DNA from: Paenibacillus sp. MBLB1832
GTDB taxonomy: Bacteria > Bacillota > Bacilli > Paenibacillales > NBRC-103111
Direction: 5' to 3'
DNA: 64,000 nt
NCBI RefSeq assembly: GCF_032271945.1
Contig: NZ_CP130319.1
Coordinates: 1,321,001 to 1,385,000, forward strand
The notes under the pieces were generated by a model. That model was not told where the DNA came from. It saw nothing but the letters and a program-made list of their open reading frames with translations, and did not search any database. The translations under genes were made by a program, and so were the position numbers. Positions 34,783-43,574 of the stretch are shown piece after piece (position 1 is the first letter of the stretch; every line of letters starts with the position of its first letter).

Positions 34783-34840
34783 TGTAACACAACTGGAACA
34801 TTCCCGTTACAGTCCTCTAACATAGGCAGGGTATTATAAT
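34783..34840 (+). promoter_or_regulatory. Activator-type promoter with four phased repeats (RNA copy 2)
   Basis: TGTAAC (34783), TGGAAC (34794), CGTTAC (34805) and TCTAAC (34816) begin exactly 11 bp apart. A 13-bp gap leads to TATAAT at 34835-34840. Number, phase and gap are identical to the array at 5451-5508. Confidence 0.65.
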
Positions 34841-34846
34841 AAACAA

Positions 34847-34904
34847 GACCCCCTTTTTTAATATAAACTTTGGACTTGGCCCCGTTGGTCAGGTCATTTT
34901 TTTT
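34847..34904 (+). ncRNA. Putative ~58-nt small RNA, copy 2
   Basis: Starts 7 nt after TATAAT with GACCCCCTTTTTT. The terminator stem GACTTGGCC (34873-34881), loop CCGTT, GGTCAGGTC (34887-34895) is followed by eight T. Relative to copy 1, four stem pairs differ and all keep pairing (A-T to G-C, C-G to U-A, A-U to G-C, G-C to G-U). The globin gene at 35063 starts 158 nt after the terminator, so it could also act as a leader of that gene. Confidence 0.55.
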
Positions 34905-35062
34905 GACAAACCCCACGAAAACGCTGCAACAACATAGACCCGCTGACTTTCAGGGTATTGAATGCACACGTGATTGACAATGTGCCGAACTGCCCAAATA
35001 GAAATAATTTCAGCCGCTTGTGGTTAATATATCCAGGTGGACGAAACAGAAGGAGGATGCAC

Positions 35063-35428
35063 ATGGATAACGCAACAACCCTGTACGAGAAGCTCGGTGG
35101 AGAAGAAGCCATTTCTGCCGTAGTGAATTACTTTTATGAGCTGGTATTAGCAGATGAGACGGTGAATCACTTTTTCGCCAAGACGGATATGGAGAAGCAG
35201 CGCAAGCATCAGACGAAATTTATTAGTTTTGCGCTAGGAGGACCCAATCAGTACACAGGAGCATCGATGTCCAAGGCACATGCAGGCATGAATTTGCAAG
35301 AGGAGCATTTCCAAGCAATCGCGACGCATCTGCATGATGCTCTGGCACATTTTAACGTAGGTGCTGATGAGATCAATCAGGTGCTGGCTAAGGTATCGAC
35401 GCTGAAGGACGATGTATTGCATAAGTAA
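35063..35428 (+). CDS. glbN: Truncated haemoglobin, group I (GlbN type)
   Basis: 121 residues, the usual size of a 2-on-2 haemoglobin. LYEKLGGEEAI is the family N-terminus; Tyr in NYFYELV fits the B10 haem-pocket position; FALGGPNQYTG and MSKAHAGMN carry the Gly-Gly turn and the proximal His. Such proteins bind O2 or NO and often protect against nitric oxide. The ATG at 35063 with AAGGAGG is preferred over the in-frame start at 34958. It lies downstream of RNA copy 2, which may link it to respiratory or NO control. Confidence 0.9.
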   Translation: MDNATTLYEKLGGEEAISAVVNYFYELVLADETVNHFFAKTDMEKQRKHQTKFISFALGGPNQYTGASMSKAHAGMNLQEEHFQAIATHLHDALAHFNVGADEINQVLAKVSTLKDDVLHK

Positions 35429-35450
35429 GTAAAGTGCCAATTTCCCATAA

Positions 35451-35496
35451 GGACTGCCTTCCAGTGAACTTTTCTACGAAGAGGCAGTTTTTTTGC
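35451..35496 (+). terminator. Terminator after glbN
   Basis: ACTGCCTTC pairs with GAAGAGGCAGT (one bulge), followed by TTTTTTTG. Confidence 0.8.
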
Positions 35497-35595
35497 GTCC
35501 AGATTTGCAGATGGCTTTCATTTTGATAAAATATGTCGAGTATAGAACGATAATTGACCAGCTCGCTGGCGAGCGAAGAGAGGGGCTACTGTTAC

Positions 35596-36087
35596 ATGGG
35601 TGCCGAAATCGAAAGAAAATATTTATTGCCTGCATTCCCTGAAGCTGAGGTAGCGCGGGGGGAGCTCACTTTCATATCGAAACAATATATTTATCAAACC
35701 TATCTGGCCTTCTCCGATGATCAGGAAATTCGCGTGCGGAAGCTTGTAGACAGCTCAGGGGAAGCGCACTATACACATACCTTCAAGTCCGGTCATGGAA
35801 TGGTGCGGGAGGAAGTCGAGTATGCCATTACTGCGAGCATTTATGAGCAGTTACTCGAACGCACAGGCTTGATTCCGTTAGAGAAGATTCGAACGACGCT
35901 GGAAGCAGGCGGGTTTACATGTGAGATCGACGAGTACAAGCAAATTGAGCTGGCCGTTGTCGAGGTCGAGTTTGCCGATGTGCAGGAAGCGCAAAGTTTT
36001 GCTGCACCATCTTGGTTCGGCAGAGAGCTAGGCGCTGAAGAAGAATTCCGTAACAAGTCCATGTGGGTGAAATTGCAGAAACGTTAA
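35596..36087 (+). CDS. CYTH-domain protein (CyaB/ThTPase-like)
   Basis: 163 residues forming a single CYTH beta-tunnel domain. The signature EIERKYL is at 4-10; further charged strands (EIRVRKL, HTFKSG, EEVEY, EIDEYKQIELAVVEVEF, EEFRNKSMW) supply the metal- and triphosphate-binding residues. Family members hydrolyse inorganic triphosphate or thiamine triphosphate, and a few are adenylate cyclases; the activity here is not determined by sequence. The ATG at 35596 is chosen because EIERK is always near the N-terminus. Single-gene unit. Confidence 0.85.
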   Translation: MGAEIERKYLLPAFPEAEVARGELTFISKQYIYQTYLAFSDDQEIRVRKLVDSSGEAHYTHTFKSGHGMVREEVEYAITASIYEQLLERTGLIPLEKIRTTLEAGGFTCEIDEYKQIELAVVEVEFADVQEAQSFAAPSWFGRELGAEEEFRNKSMWVKLQKR

Positions 36088-36241
36088 ATGTAAGCGCCAG
36101 AAAACCTCAAATTGGAAGATTCATTAGCGAAGTATGAGGAAAAAAAATGGTTCCTTAAAACTAAGAATAGAAGTATACCAACATTTCATAGCTAAAATGA
36201 AGATATGGTAAAACTTATATTTGGAATTGCGAGGGACTCCC

Positions 36242-36637
36242 ATGAATCTTATCCACTACTATCGGCAACAGTTTCTCGAATTAACAAGTCAATTTGAGCA
36301 AACGTGGGAAGAGGAGCCATTTTACAAAATCGGTTTCCTCTGGTATTCGTATGCGAACGCGGCATACAAAGAAATATTTCAATTGACACAGACAAGTCAG
36401 GATCCCCTGTATCTGGTTTATGCGATAGAGCTGTCAGCTTCTTATAAAGAAACGAGCATCGGCGATGTCATTAAACAAGCAACGTCAGCTTATGAGCTTG
36501 CCTGTTACGTGTTTCCAGACAAGGTCATGGTGACAGCGTCAGTTTCAACCGAAGACTTGAAGCAAACTTCGTTAGGTTTCATTAATCAAGCTCGAGCCGA
36601 GATGATTGACCATGTGTTCTCAGCGATTCAAATTTAA
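36242..36637 (+). CDS. Hypothetical protein
   Basis: 131 residues, soluble, mostly helical, with Tyr/Phe-rich segments (FYKIGFLWYSYANAAYKEIF). No signal peptide, metal motif or known family was recognised. The ATG at 36242 is used, with a weak GCGAGGGA site; the frame is open seven codons further up to a TTG. A remnant of an HPt domain follows directly. Confidence 0.6.
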   Translation: MNLIHYYRQQFLELTSQFEQTWEEEPFYKIGFLWYSYANAAYKEIFQLTQTSQDPLYLVYAIELSASYKETSIGDVIKQATSAYELACYVFPDKVMVTASVSTEDLKQTSLGFINQARAEMIDHVFSAIQI

Positions 36638-36658
36638 GATGAAAACGTATAGACCTAA

Positions 36659-36815
36659 AATTACACAGATTTCGCTGATCAGATCCGAGTTCTTCAGCGC
36701 GAAGCAGATTGGGTAGCTGCCAAACGAGCTGCCCATACGTTCATCGGTGTAGCAGGCAGCTTGTCCGCTACCGCGTTGTATGACAAAGCGATGAAGCTGC
36801 AATGGTTCAATAACA
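36659..36815 (+). pseudogene. HPt (histidine phosphotransfer) domain remnant
   Basis: The frame from 36659 has a stop just upstream and no start codon. It encodes DFADQIRVLQREADWVAAK, then RAAHTFIGVAGSLSATAL. AAHTxxGVAGxLxA around the phospho-accepting His is the core of HPt domains in hybrid sensor kinases. The rest of the kinase is absent from the window, so this is the residual 3' end of a deleted gene. Confidence 0.6.
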
Positions 36816-36818
36816 GCA

Positions 36819-36876
36819 ATAGCCGTTCCTTGGCAATCCGCTCAAGTAGGGAGCGATGCATTAGAACGGCTATTTT
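36819..36876 (+). terminator. Long-loop terminator after the HPt remnant
   Basis: AATAGCCGTTC (36819-36829) pairs with GAACGGCTATT (36864-36874), followed by TTT. The loop is about 34 nt and contains the sub-hairpin CGCTC/GAGCG. It is probably inherited from the deleted kinase gene. Confidence 0.6.
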
Positions 36877-36944
36877 TCAAACATGATGCTGCGGATCAGG
36901 CTAAACGCCGCTATCCGCCATAAATCCATCGTTGACTGGTATGG

Positions 36945-38054
36945 TTATCGAGAAACGACGAGATCTTGGACCTTTTTCCAAGCGTCTAATTGCTTCTCTA
37001 ATTGTGTTACTAAGGCAGTTACGTCTTCCTTGAACTTTTCCTTCTCATGCTCATTCAACTCCGTTTGTGCCAGTTGAAGCTCACTGCTGGATGGAGGAGA
37101 TGAGATCGCATTGAGTACTTGTTGCAGTTGAACTTGCAGAGGATGGTTCGTACCGACGCTAGAAGTTTCCGTTCGCGGAGTGGCGGGTGTATCGTGAACT
37201 ACCGCAGCAGTCTCAGTCTCAGCTGCACCAACAACAGGAGGCACCACTGCGTTAGCCTGTACAACCTCATCGACGGGCATGGCCGCCTGTCTGACCTTCT
37301 CCGCCTTAGCAGGTGCTTTGACCGATGCAGGCTTGGCCCGTTCTGCCCGATTGTTCTGGAACGTGGACCACGTCTCCACTAATTCAGGACCAGATTTGTA
37401 GAGCAGCTTGCCTTTAATCGTCTCAGAGATGTCCTTATCTTTAAACATCTTCGCGATCTTCTTCACGTCGCTGACAGGCATCTCATCCCGAGCCATAATG
37501 AGCGCAAGCGGGTCGCGATGCTCGATCGGCAGATCCTTCAGCGGCAGCAATTGATCTTCTGTAAGTTTATCTTTACGGATCTCCGTTCCACTGACGATTA
37601 GTTTCTTCACTGCGTTGCCAAATTTCAATAGATCGCATTTATTTTTGATGTAGGCTTCAGGCTTGCCAAGCTTGCCCGAAAGGTATTTCACGGATGAACT
37701 AAACTTGGCATCATGCAGCAGTTTATGGAACGCTTCCCCTTCCTCGATCGGAGAGAAACCTTCGCGCGTCAAATTCTCGGCAATTTGCTCCAGATAGATT
37801 TCCATCTCATTTGTGACGTTCGAAACGATGCAGGGCATTGAAGGAAGTCCAAGCATGCGGCTGGCTTTATATCGACGGTTGCCATAAATAATTTTGTAGC
37901 GTTGATCCGCGGTTGTACGTACCTTAATAGGCGAAAGCAGACCGATTTCACTAATACTTTTCATTAATTCTTGCAGTGCTTCTTCATCGAATTGATAACG
38001 CGGTTGATCAATATCTTCATCGATAAGACCCATCGGAATTTGTTGAATGTCCAT
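36945..38054 (-). CDS. Orphan ParB/Spo0J-family nuclease-like or DNA-binding protein
   Basis: 369 residues. The ParB N-terminal (CTPase) domain is at 1-100: QIPMGLIDEDIDQPRYQF, the GNRRYKAS arginine motif and IAENLTREGFSPIEEGEAFH. A helix-turn-helix region (about 105-165) follows, then an Ala/Pro/Val-rich linker (about 235-310) and a C-terminal coiled coil (about 310-365) for dimerisation. There is no parA next to it and no rRNA or replication genes, so it is probably not the chromosomal Spo0J; noc-like or plasmid-derived roles are possible. Start ATG 38054; own transcription unit. Confidence 0.85.
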   Translation of the reverse strand: MDIQQIPMGLIDEDIDQPRYQFDEEALQELMKSISEIGLLSPIKVRTTADQRYKIIYGNRRYKASRMLGLPSMPCIVSNVTNEMEIYLEQIAENLTREGFSPIEEGEAFHKLLHDAKFSSSVKYLSGKLGKPEAYIKNKCDLLKFGNAVKKLIVSGTEIRKDKLTEDQLLPLKDLPIEHRDPLALIMARDEMPVSDVKKIAKMFKDKDISETIKGKLLYKSGPELVETWSTFQNNRAERAKPASVKAPAKAEKVRQAAMPVDEVVQANAVVPPVVGAAETETAAVVHDTPATPRTETSSVGTNHPLQVQLQQVLNAISSPPSSSELQLAQTELNEHEKEKFKEDVTALVTQLEKQLDAWKKVQDLVVSR

Positions 38055-38228
38055 GTCCTTTTCTCCATTCGTTCAGAGTAAACTAGCTTCATTATATATC
38101 AAGGTTGGAGGTGTGGGAATGTTCATAATAAAAACATTGCAAGGAAGGGAGGAGAGATGAAATAATAGAGGAAAGATGTCGAAAAATATTATATGTCTAC
38201 TACCTGCCTTAGATAGGAGTCTAACCGT

Positions 38229-40544
38229 ATGAACAAAATGAAGTATGCCATCTTAGCTCTCATCTTTGTCCTTTTATTTACTTCATCCGAATCGGTACTC
38301 CAAACGTATAAGACGTCTTTAATCAAAGAACTCCAAATTACAGAGAGCGCTCAGTTGTCAGCCAAAGCGGTAGCCCTGCAGTCTGTGATTAACCGCAACT
38401 TTAATTTGATGGTCAGCCTTGAAGCGTATGTAAATTCGGAAGACTGGCGAAATAAAGACGATCAGCAAGTTCATGCTTACTTGGAGGCGCTGTACACAGG
38501 TGCACAAGCATCTGCTTTTAATCTGATCATTGCACCGCAAGGCATTATGAAATATGTGTTCCCTAAAAAGGGGAATGAAAGCATAATCAACTGGAATCTG
38601 CTCACAGATCCTCGTCAAAATGTACAAGAACAAATAGCACGCGGTCTGGAAACGCGGAAGATGACCACGAATGGACCATTCAAGCTGCTTCAGGGTATCA
38701 ATGGGCTGGTCGCTCGTAAAGCCATCTATCAGAATGGCTCGTTCTGGGGATTTGTTTCCGTAGCGATTAACGTAGACCACTTGTTGCTTGAATCAGGTAT
38801 TTTGTGGAATGAAACCGTAGGACTTCAGTTGGCCATACGAACCCCAGGCATGCCTGCCTTCTTTGGTGACAATGAGATATTCGTAGGGGCGCCGATGACA
38901 GCCGTTATCGATCTTCAGGACACCAAATGGGAGATCGCAGCTTCGCCTTCCCTCGCTGCGATTAACGTGATCAACAAGCAAATCCTCGTTGTTCGATGTG
39001 CCATTCTGTTCATCCTTATCCTAGGATTGATCTTTATTCTATACATCCTCCGGCAGCGTGACCGGTTAAGTCAGAAAGTGAACGAACGCACACAAGAACT
39101 GCAAGTGGCCAATGATGACTTAACCGCAGCAAACGAAGAGCTGATCGCAGGTCAACAAGAGTTGCAGGAGTCTACGAAACGCATGCAGGAATCAGAAAAA
39201 CTCCTATCCTATATGGCCTACCATGATGTACTGACAGGCATACATAATCGGGCGCATTTTCAGACAATTCTAGAAGAGCAGATTGCCTCAGATGTGACGA
39301 AACACACGCCACAGTCACGAGCCGTCTTGTTCTTCGATCTAGATAATTTCAAAATGGTGAATGATTCACACGGCCATCATACGGGAGACAGCATGCTGCA
39401 AGAAGTGGTGCACCGTGTGCAGCAATCCCAGTTGAAGTGGCATACCTTTGCACGCTTCGGTGGAGATGAGTTCGCCATCTTGCTGGAGGATTGTGCGAAT
39501 GAGGCGGAGATCGAAGCATTTTGCGAGGGGCTGATCGATGTATTGAAGCCGCCATGCGTGTTGGAGGAGCGATCGTTTTTCATCAACATAAGTATCGGCA
39601 TCGTGCAATATCCGAAAGGTGGCACGACTTGGGATGCGTTATTGAAAAATGCGGATATCGCGATGTATATGGCGAAGAAAGAGAGCGGAAGCTCCTACAC
39701 CTTCTTCGATCAGAAGATGGCGCAGCAGTCCATACTGAAGCTGGAGATGGGCAATCATCTCCGTCAATCCCTAGAGCGTAACGAACTCGAAATCGTGTAT
39801 CAACCGCAAATCGACTGTGAACAAGGAAAAATCGTTGGTGTGGAAGCACTGTTGCGTTGGAACCACACGAACAAGGGTTACATATCGCCTTCGGAATTCA
39901 TTCCACTGTCTGAGGAGCTTGGCCTTATCGTTTCTATGGGCGAATGGGTATTACGCGGCGCATGCTGGCAGATGAAGGAGTGGCATAACTTGACTCAAGT
40001 GCCGCTGACCATATCTGTTAATATTTCGGTCAAACAGTTAAGCGATGAGCGCTTTGTGGACAAGGTGATTGCGATTTTGGCGGAAACAGGGCTGGAAGCA
40101 CGCTATTTGGAGATGGAAATTACAGAGAACGTCGCGATGCAGGACGAGCAAATCGTCGTGCTTCATCGACTGAGAGAACTAGGCATTGCCATTTCCGTGG
40201 ATGATTTTGGTACGCACTATTCCTCCTTGAGCTACTTGAAAAGGTTTCCCGTAACCAAAATCAAACTAGATCAATCCTTCGTCCGCGATGTACAAATTGA
40301 TGGCAAAGATCGTGCGATGATCAAGGCGATCATCTCGGTTGCAAATGCGTTTCAGCTGCAGATGATTGCAGAAGGCGTAGAAACCGAGGAGCAGGCTAGC
40401 TTCCTGGTAGCCAATGGCTGTAATCAGATTCAAGGCTATTATTTCTATAAGCCAATGAGGGCCGAACAGCTGCAAACTGCCCTGCAGGAAGATTTGCATC
40501 GAAAGTTTGCCTTCATGGAAGCCGATTTCATGAGTCATATCTAG
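38229..40544 (+). CDS. Membrane-bound GGDEF-EAL cyclic-di-GMP enzyme with extracytoplasmic sensor
   Basis: 771 residues. Membrane helices at about 5-20 and 251-275 enclose a CHASE-type sensor. A coiled coil (about 285-325) precedes the GGDEF domain, with an intact GGDEF motif at 411-415, so diguanylate cyclase activity is possible. The EAL domain starts at Glu539 (VEALLRW), and ITEN, VDDFGTHYSS, KLDQSFV and AEGVET motifs are all present, so phosphodiesterase activity is possible too. The usual DDFGTG is DDFGTH here. It sets cellular c-di-GMP and hence motility or matrix production. A TGTCGAA box (38177-38183) upstream resembles one Spo0A site. ATG 38229 after TAGGAG. Confidence 0.92.
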   Translation: MNKMKYAILALIFVLLFTSSESVLQTYKTSLIKELQITESAQLSAKAVALQSVINRNFNLMVSLEAYVNSEDWRNKDDQQVHAYLEALYTGAQASAFNLIIAPQGIMKYVFPKKGNESIINWNLLTDPRQNVQEQIARGLETRKMTTNGPFKLLQGINGLVARKAIYQNGSFWGFVSVAINVDHLLLESGILWNETVGLQLAIRTPGMPAFFGDNEIFVGAPMTAVIDLQDTKWEIAASPSLAAINVINKQILVVRCAILFILILGLIFILYILRQRDRLSQKVNERTQELQVANDDLTAANEELIAGQQELQESTKRMQESEKLLSYMAYHDVLTGIHNRAHFQTILEEQIASDVTKHTPQSRAVLFFDLDNFKMVNDSHGHHTGDSMLQEVVHRVQQSQLKWHTFARFGGDEFAILLEDCANEAEIEAFCEGLIDVLKPPCVLEERSFFINISIGIVQYPKGGTTWDALLKNADIAMYMAKKESGSSYTFFDQKMAQQSILKLEMGNHLRQSLERNELEIVYQPQIDCEQGKIVGVEALLRWNHTNKGYISPSEFIPLSEELGLIVSMGEWVLRGACWQMKEWHNLTQVPLTISVNISVKQLSDERFVDKVIAILAETGLEARYLEMEITENVAMQDEQIVVLHRLRELGIAISVDDFGTHYSSLSYLKRFPVTKIKLDQSFVRDVQIDGKDRAMIKAIISVANAFQLQMIAEGVETEEQASFLVANGCNQIQGYYFYKPMRAEQLQTALQEDLHRKFAFMEADFMSHI

Positions 40545-40551
40545 ATAAAAC

Positions 40552-40592
40552 AAGAGGTGTTCCCTTACCATGACGGTATAGGAACACCTCTT
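40552..40592. terminator. Bidirectional terminator
   Basis: AAGAGGTGTTCC and GGAACACCTCTT form a perfect 12-bp stem with a CTTACCATGACGGTATA loop region, between two convergent genes. Confidence 0.9.
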
Positions 40593-40597
40593 TTCAA

Positions 40598-41404
40598 TTA
40601 AAGCGCGACGATTTGCTTTTCCTTATTTTCGAAATAGACCCAGTGTTTAAAGCCAATTTCCTTCAATGCAGCGCGAACCTCGTCCCAATCGTCGGCAACT
40701 CGACTCGGAACATGAGCGTCGGAACCGAAGGTAACTTCGACCCCATGATACAGCGCCCGCTCAAGAATTTCGTGAGAAGGGTACCAGCCGCCGACATCTT
40801 TCGTTTTACCCGACGTATTGATTTCGATGGCAACGCCTGATTCACCTATAATTTGCAGGGTCTCGTCTACTTTAGACGTGGCAATGTCAGAGAAAGCAGG
40901 ATAGAAGCCCTTCATGGCATCAATGTGCCCAAGAATGTTGAACATGCCCGAGCGTGCGGATTCAGCAATGAGTCGGTAGTACTCTTCTTTGTGAGTAACC
41001 TTTTCCGTTTCGTTCAATTTCTTCCATCGGTTGCGGTTGAAGATGCTGACGCCGCCAGAGAGATGGACAGATCCGATGATATAGTCAAATGGATATTTGG
41101 CGTACTCTTGGCGATAAATGTCCACGTGCTCAGGGAAGTAATCCGACTCCACGCCAAGCAAAACTTTAATTTTGCCAGCGTACTCTTTCTTGAGCGAAAG
41201 TACTTCTTCGATGTATCGTGGAAACTCACTTTTCGCCATGGCGATGGCGGGTTGCGCGCGATCCTCGGCGCTTCCAAAGTAGGGCGAGTGATCGGAAATA
41301 CCGATGACTTGCAGTCCGCCTGCAATCGCAGCCTCAATATAATCGCGTATCGTTGCTTGCGCATGTCCGCATCGTTCATGATGCGTATGTAAATCGAATT
41401 TCAT
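40598..41404 (-). CDS. PHP-family histidinol-phosphatase
   Basis: 268 residues, single PHP domain. DLHTHHERCGHA at the N-terminus, GISDHSP, GVESDYFPEH, GSVHL, GHIDAMK, EINTSGK and FGSDAHVP supply the His/Asp/Glu set that binds the trinuclear metal centre. This matches the HisJ/HisK histidinol-phosphate phosphatases of Firmicutes, which act in histidine synthesis. It is separate from any his operon here, which is common. GGAGG fits the second in-frame ATG (41404) better than the first (41410). Confidence 0.88.
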   Translation of the reverse strand: MKFDLHTHHERCGHAQATIRDYIEAAIAGGLQVIGISDHSPYFGSAEDRAQPAIAMAKSEFPRYIEEVLSLKKEYAGKIKVLLGVESDYFPEHVDIYRQEYAKYPFDYIIGSVHLSGGVSIFNRNRWKKLNETEKVTHKEEYYRLIAESARSGMFNILGHIDAMKGFYPAFSDIATSKVDETLQIIGESGVAIEINTSGKTKDVGGWYPSHEILERALYHGVEVTFGSDAHVPSRVADDWDEVRAALKEIGFKHWVYFENKEKQIVAL

Positions 41405-41452
41405 TTGCATAGCCTCCTAAACGTAAGTGATAGTTGGGGGTCAACGCTTAAC

Positions 41453-42355
41453 TTATTCTGAACCGAGAAATTGTGTTTCCGGCATGCCTTTAAGATCCCG
41501 TAGAAACTGCTGCATGGCATTATTTAAGTAACGTCCTGACTTATATACTACGCCGACTGGATGGGTAATATCCAATTCGTTGACTTTCACCATTTTCAAT
41601 GAGCCGTGCCGTATTTCATCTGCGACAGATAGCTTGGAAATAATCGCAACACCGAGGTTTAGCTCCACCATCCGCTTGACTTCCTCACTGCTGGACAACT
41701 CCATCACAATATGGGGGGAGACATCATAAGTTTTAAAAATTTGATCAACGAAACGCCGTCCCGCGGTCTCTGGTGAGAGCATGATAAATGGAATGTTACG
41801 CAGCTTCTCGATGGATAAATGTGTAAAGCGGGCCAGCGGATGATGCGTAGAGACGATTAATTCGAAATAATCGTAATACAAGACCGATGTTTCCAACGCT
41901 GGGTTTTTCTCGAATAAATAAGTAATCCCGATATCAATCTGGCTGCTCTCCACCGAAGTCATGATTTGTGAAGATGGCATGGAGTGAATCGTTGTTTTGA
42001 TCAGCGGGAATTGGTCTTGGAAGTAGGAGAGCACTCTGGGCAAAATCTGCATAGCAATCGAGGTTGTTGTTCCGATATGGATATGACCCTGCGGTGTTTG
42101 ACTAAGGTCCGACAACCGCTGTTTCAGATCATTCGTAATCCGTAATATTTTCTCGGCATGCTCTAAAAATAGCTTCCCGCTATCCGTTAATGTCACTGGC
42201 TGATTGCGATCAATGAGAACCGTGCCGAATTCGTCTTCGAGACTTTTGATTTGGGCGGAAACGGCAGGTTGGGTTAAGTTTAGAATTTCGCCAGCTTTCC
42301 GAAAGCTCATCGTCTTCGATATCGTGAGCAGCGTTTCTAACTGGTTCATATTCAT
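41453..42355 (-). CDS. LysR-family transcriptional regulator
   Basis: 300 residues. The N-terminal winged helix (MNQLETLLTISKTMSFRKAG, then QPAVSAQIKSLEDEFG) is followed by a periplasmic-binding-like effector domain (about 90-295). The ATG at 42355 has GGGGGAGGT 8 nt upstream; a longer open frame up to 42595 only crosses a terminator and is rejected. No divergent target gene is next to it, and the PHP gene follows on the same strand 49 bp away. Effector unknown. Confidence 0.9.
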   Translation of the reverse strand: MNMNQLETLLTISKTMSFRKAGEILNLTQPAVSAQIKSLEDEFGTVLIDRNQPVTLTDSGKLFLEHAEKILRITNDLKQRLSDLSQTPQGHIHIGTTTSIAMQILPRVLSYFQDQFPLIKTTIHSMPSSQIMTSVESSQIDIGITYLFEKNPALETSVLYYDYFELIVSTHHPLARFTHLSIEKLRNIPFIMLSPETAGRRFVDQIFKTYDVSPHIVMELSSSEEVKRMVELNLGVAIISKLSVADEIRHGSLKMVKVNELDITHPVGVVYKSGRYLNNAMQQFLRDLKGMPETQFLGSE

Positions 42356-42495
42356 ACGATTACCTCCCCCTTGTAGAATGTGGAAACAAATAAATTTTAT
42401 CGAAATTGTAAAGGGTATAAAAAGCTTTTGTAACTTTATTATATGACAGGAAGAGCTTGGTAAGCAACTTATCGTGAGGTCAGTTAGACGACAAA

Positions 42496-42547
42496 AAAGA
42501 AGGTGTCCCACAATCGTCATGAAATGACTGGGGGACACCTTCTTTCT
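42496..42547. terminator. Strong hairpin/terminator
   Basis: AAAGAAGGTGTCCC pairs with GGGGACACCTTCTTT around an ATCGTCATGAAATGACT region that itself contains TCAT/ATGA. No plus-strand gene precedes it directly; it serves the minus-strand NagD gene at a distance of about 260 bp or marks a lost gene. Confidence 0.7.
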
Positions 42548-42803
42548 GATGCGCCGCCGCTTGAGCGGAACGAAGGCGGGTATTTTAGCGCCCACTAAAG
42601 GCGTTAATCCAGGTCTAGCGTGTTAATTCATCGACAGAGCGCTCGCCTGCCCCGTTAAGGCCCGAGAAGGGCATTAATGTGGGGACAATCCTCCAGTTTG
42701 GAATTTCAGGGTTTCATGCACAGCGACTGCGGCGCAATCAAAGCATCACTTAGGAAGCAGAATGGGGGGGATTTTCCTCTAAAGCTATCTTACCAGCCGA
42801 CGC
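42548..42803. other. Gene-free stretch with GTTAAT-type repeats
   Basis: No coding frame is supported. Short blocks recur: GGCGTTAATCC, GTGTTAATTC, CCCCGTTAAGGCCC and GGGCATTAATGTGGGG. The last two can fold as an imperfect hairpin (42653-42687). This may be a structured intergenic repeat of the genus or the decayed end of a gene. Confidence 0.3.
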
Positions 42804-43574
42804 TCACAGCAGCGAGATGAAGTGCGGCAAATCATTGCAGATCAGGTCTGGCGTCAAGCCCGCCGACGCCAACTGCTCGTGCACATTGTCTGGCGTGGCT
42901 ACGCCCGTCAAGACAAGGGCTGTTCGACACCCCGCCATCGCGCCTCCGCGGATGTCGGTGTGCACGTTATCGCCGATGACCCAGACATCGGCGGCAGGCA
43001 GACCGAGCCGCTCAATGGCGTACGCCATAATGATCGGCGAAGGCTTCCCGATCACCACCGGCTCCACGCCAGAGGCGGCGGTGATCGAAGCGGCCAGGGT
43101 GCCCGCCCCTGGCATCAACCCGCCATCCGACGGCAGCAGCCTGTCGGGATTGGTTAAGACATAGGTCGCGCCATGACTCAAATGGCGGACCGCGGTCGTC
43201 AGCTTCTCGTACGAGAAGCTGCGATCAATGCCTTGGACGACGTAATCCGGCGTCGTCCCTTCCTCAAAGCCGGCTGCGTCCAGCGCGATCCGCAGACCAG
43301 CTTCGCCGATGATGTGCACGCGCTTCCCTGCGCGCTGCTCGGTCAAGTACTGGGCGGCCGCTTGCGAAGACGTGTAGACGGCCGCTGCAGGCACCTCCAT
43401 GCCGAGCGCTTGCAGATGCTCGGCAACCTGCTCAGGCGTACGGGACGAATTGTTCGTCACGAGCAAGTAGGGCAGCTGCTCCTGCTGGAGCCACTGAAGA
43501 AATTCAGCAGCGCCAGGAATAGGCTCGTGCCCTCTATACAAAGTCCCGTCTAAATCAATAAGAAATCCGTTCAT
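42804..43574 (-). CDS. HAD-superfamily IIA phosphatase, NagD/AraL type
   Basis: 256 residues. HAD motif I DLDGTLYRG (7-15), motif II VTNNSS, the lysine in IGKPSP and motif III GDNVHTDIRGG; the C2 cap domain lies between. Such enzymes dephosphorylate sugar phosphates or p-nitrophenyl phosphate; the true substrate is unknown. The ATG at 43574 overlaps the stop of the upstream PAS-kinase gene by 4 nt, so the two are translated together. G/C-rich codon use differs slightly from its neighbours and creates shadow frames. Confidence 0.9.
   Translation of the reverse strand: MNGFLIDLDGTLYRGHEPIPGAAEFLQWLQQEQLPYLLVTNNSSRTPEQVAEHLQALGMEVPAAAVYTSSQAAAQYLTEQRAGKRVHIIGEAGLRIALDAAGFEEGTTPDYVVQGIDRSFSYEKLTTAVRHLSHGATYVLTNPDRLLPSDGGLMPGAGTLAASITAASGVEPVVIGKPSPIIMAYAIERLGLPAADVWVIGDNVHTDIRGGAMAGCRTALVLTGVATPDNVHEQLASAGLTPDLICNDLPHFISLL

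Noticed and set aside
38177-38183. Spo0A box TGTCGAA before the GGDEF-EAL gene
   Set aside because: A single 7-bp match is expected by chance in a window of this size; kept only as a note in the gene entry.
42356-42595. N-terminal extension of the LysR gene
   Set aside because: The longer frame runs through a strong hairpin and lacks similarity; the ATG at 42355 has an ideal ribosome binding site.
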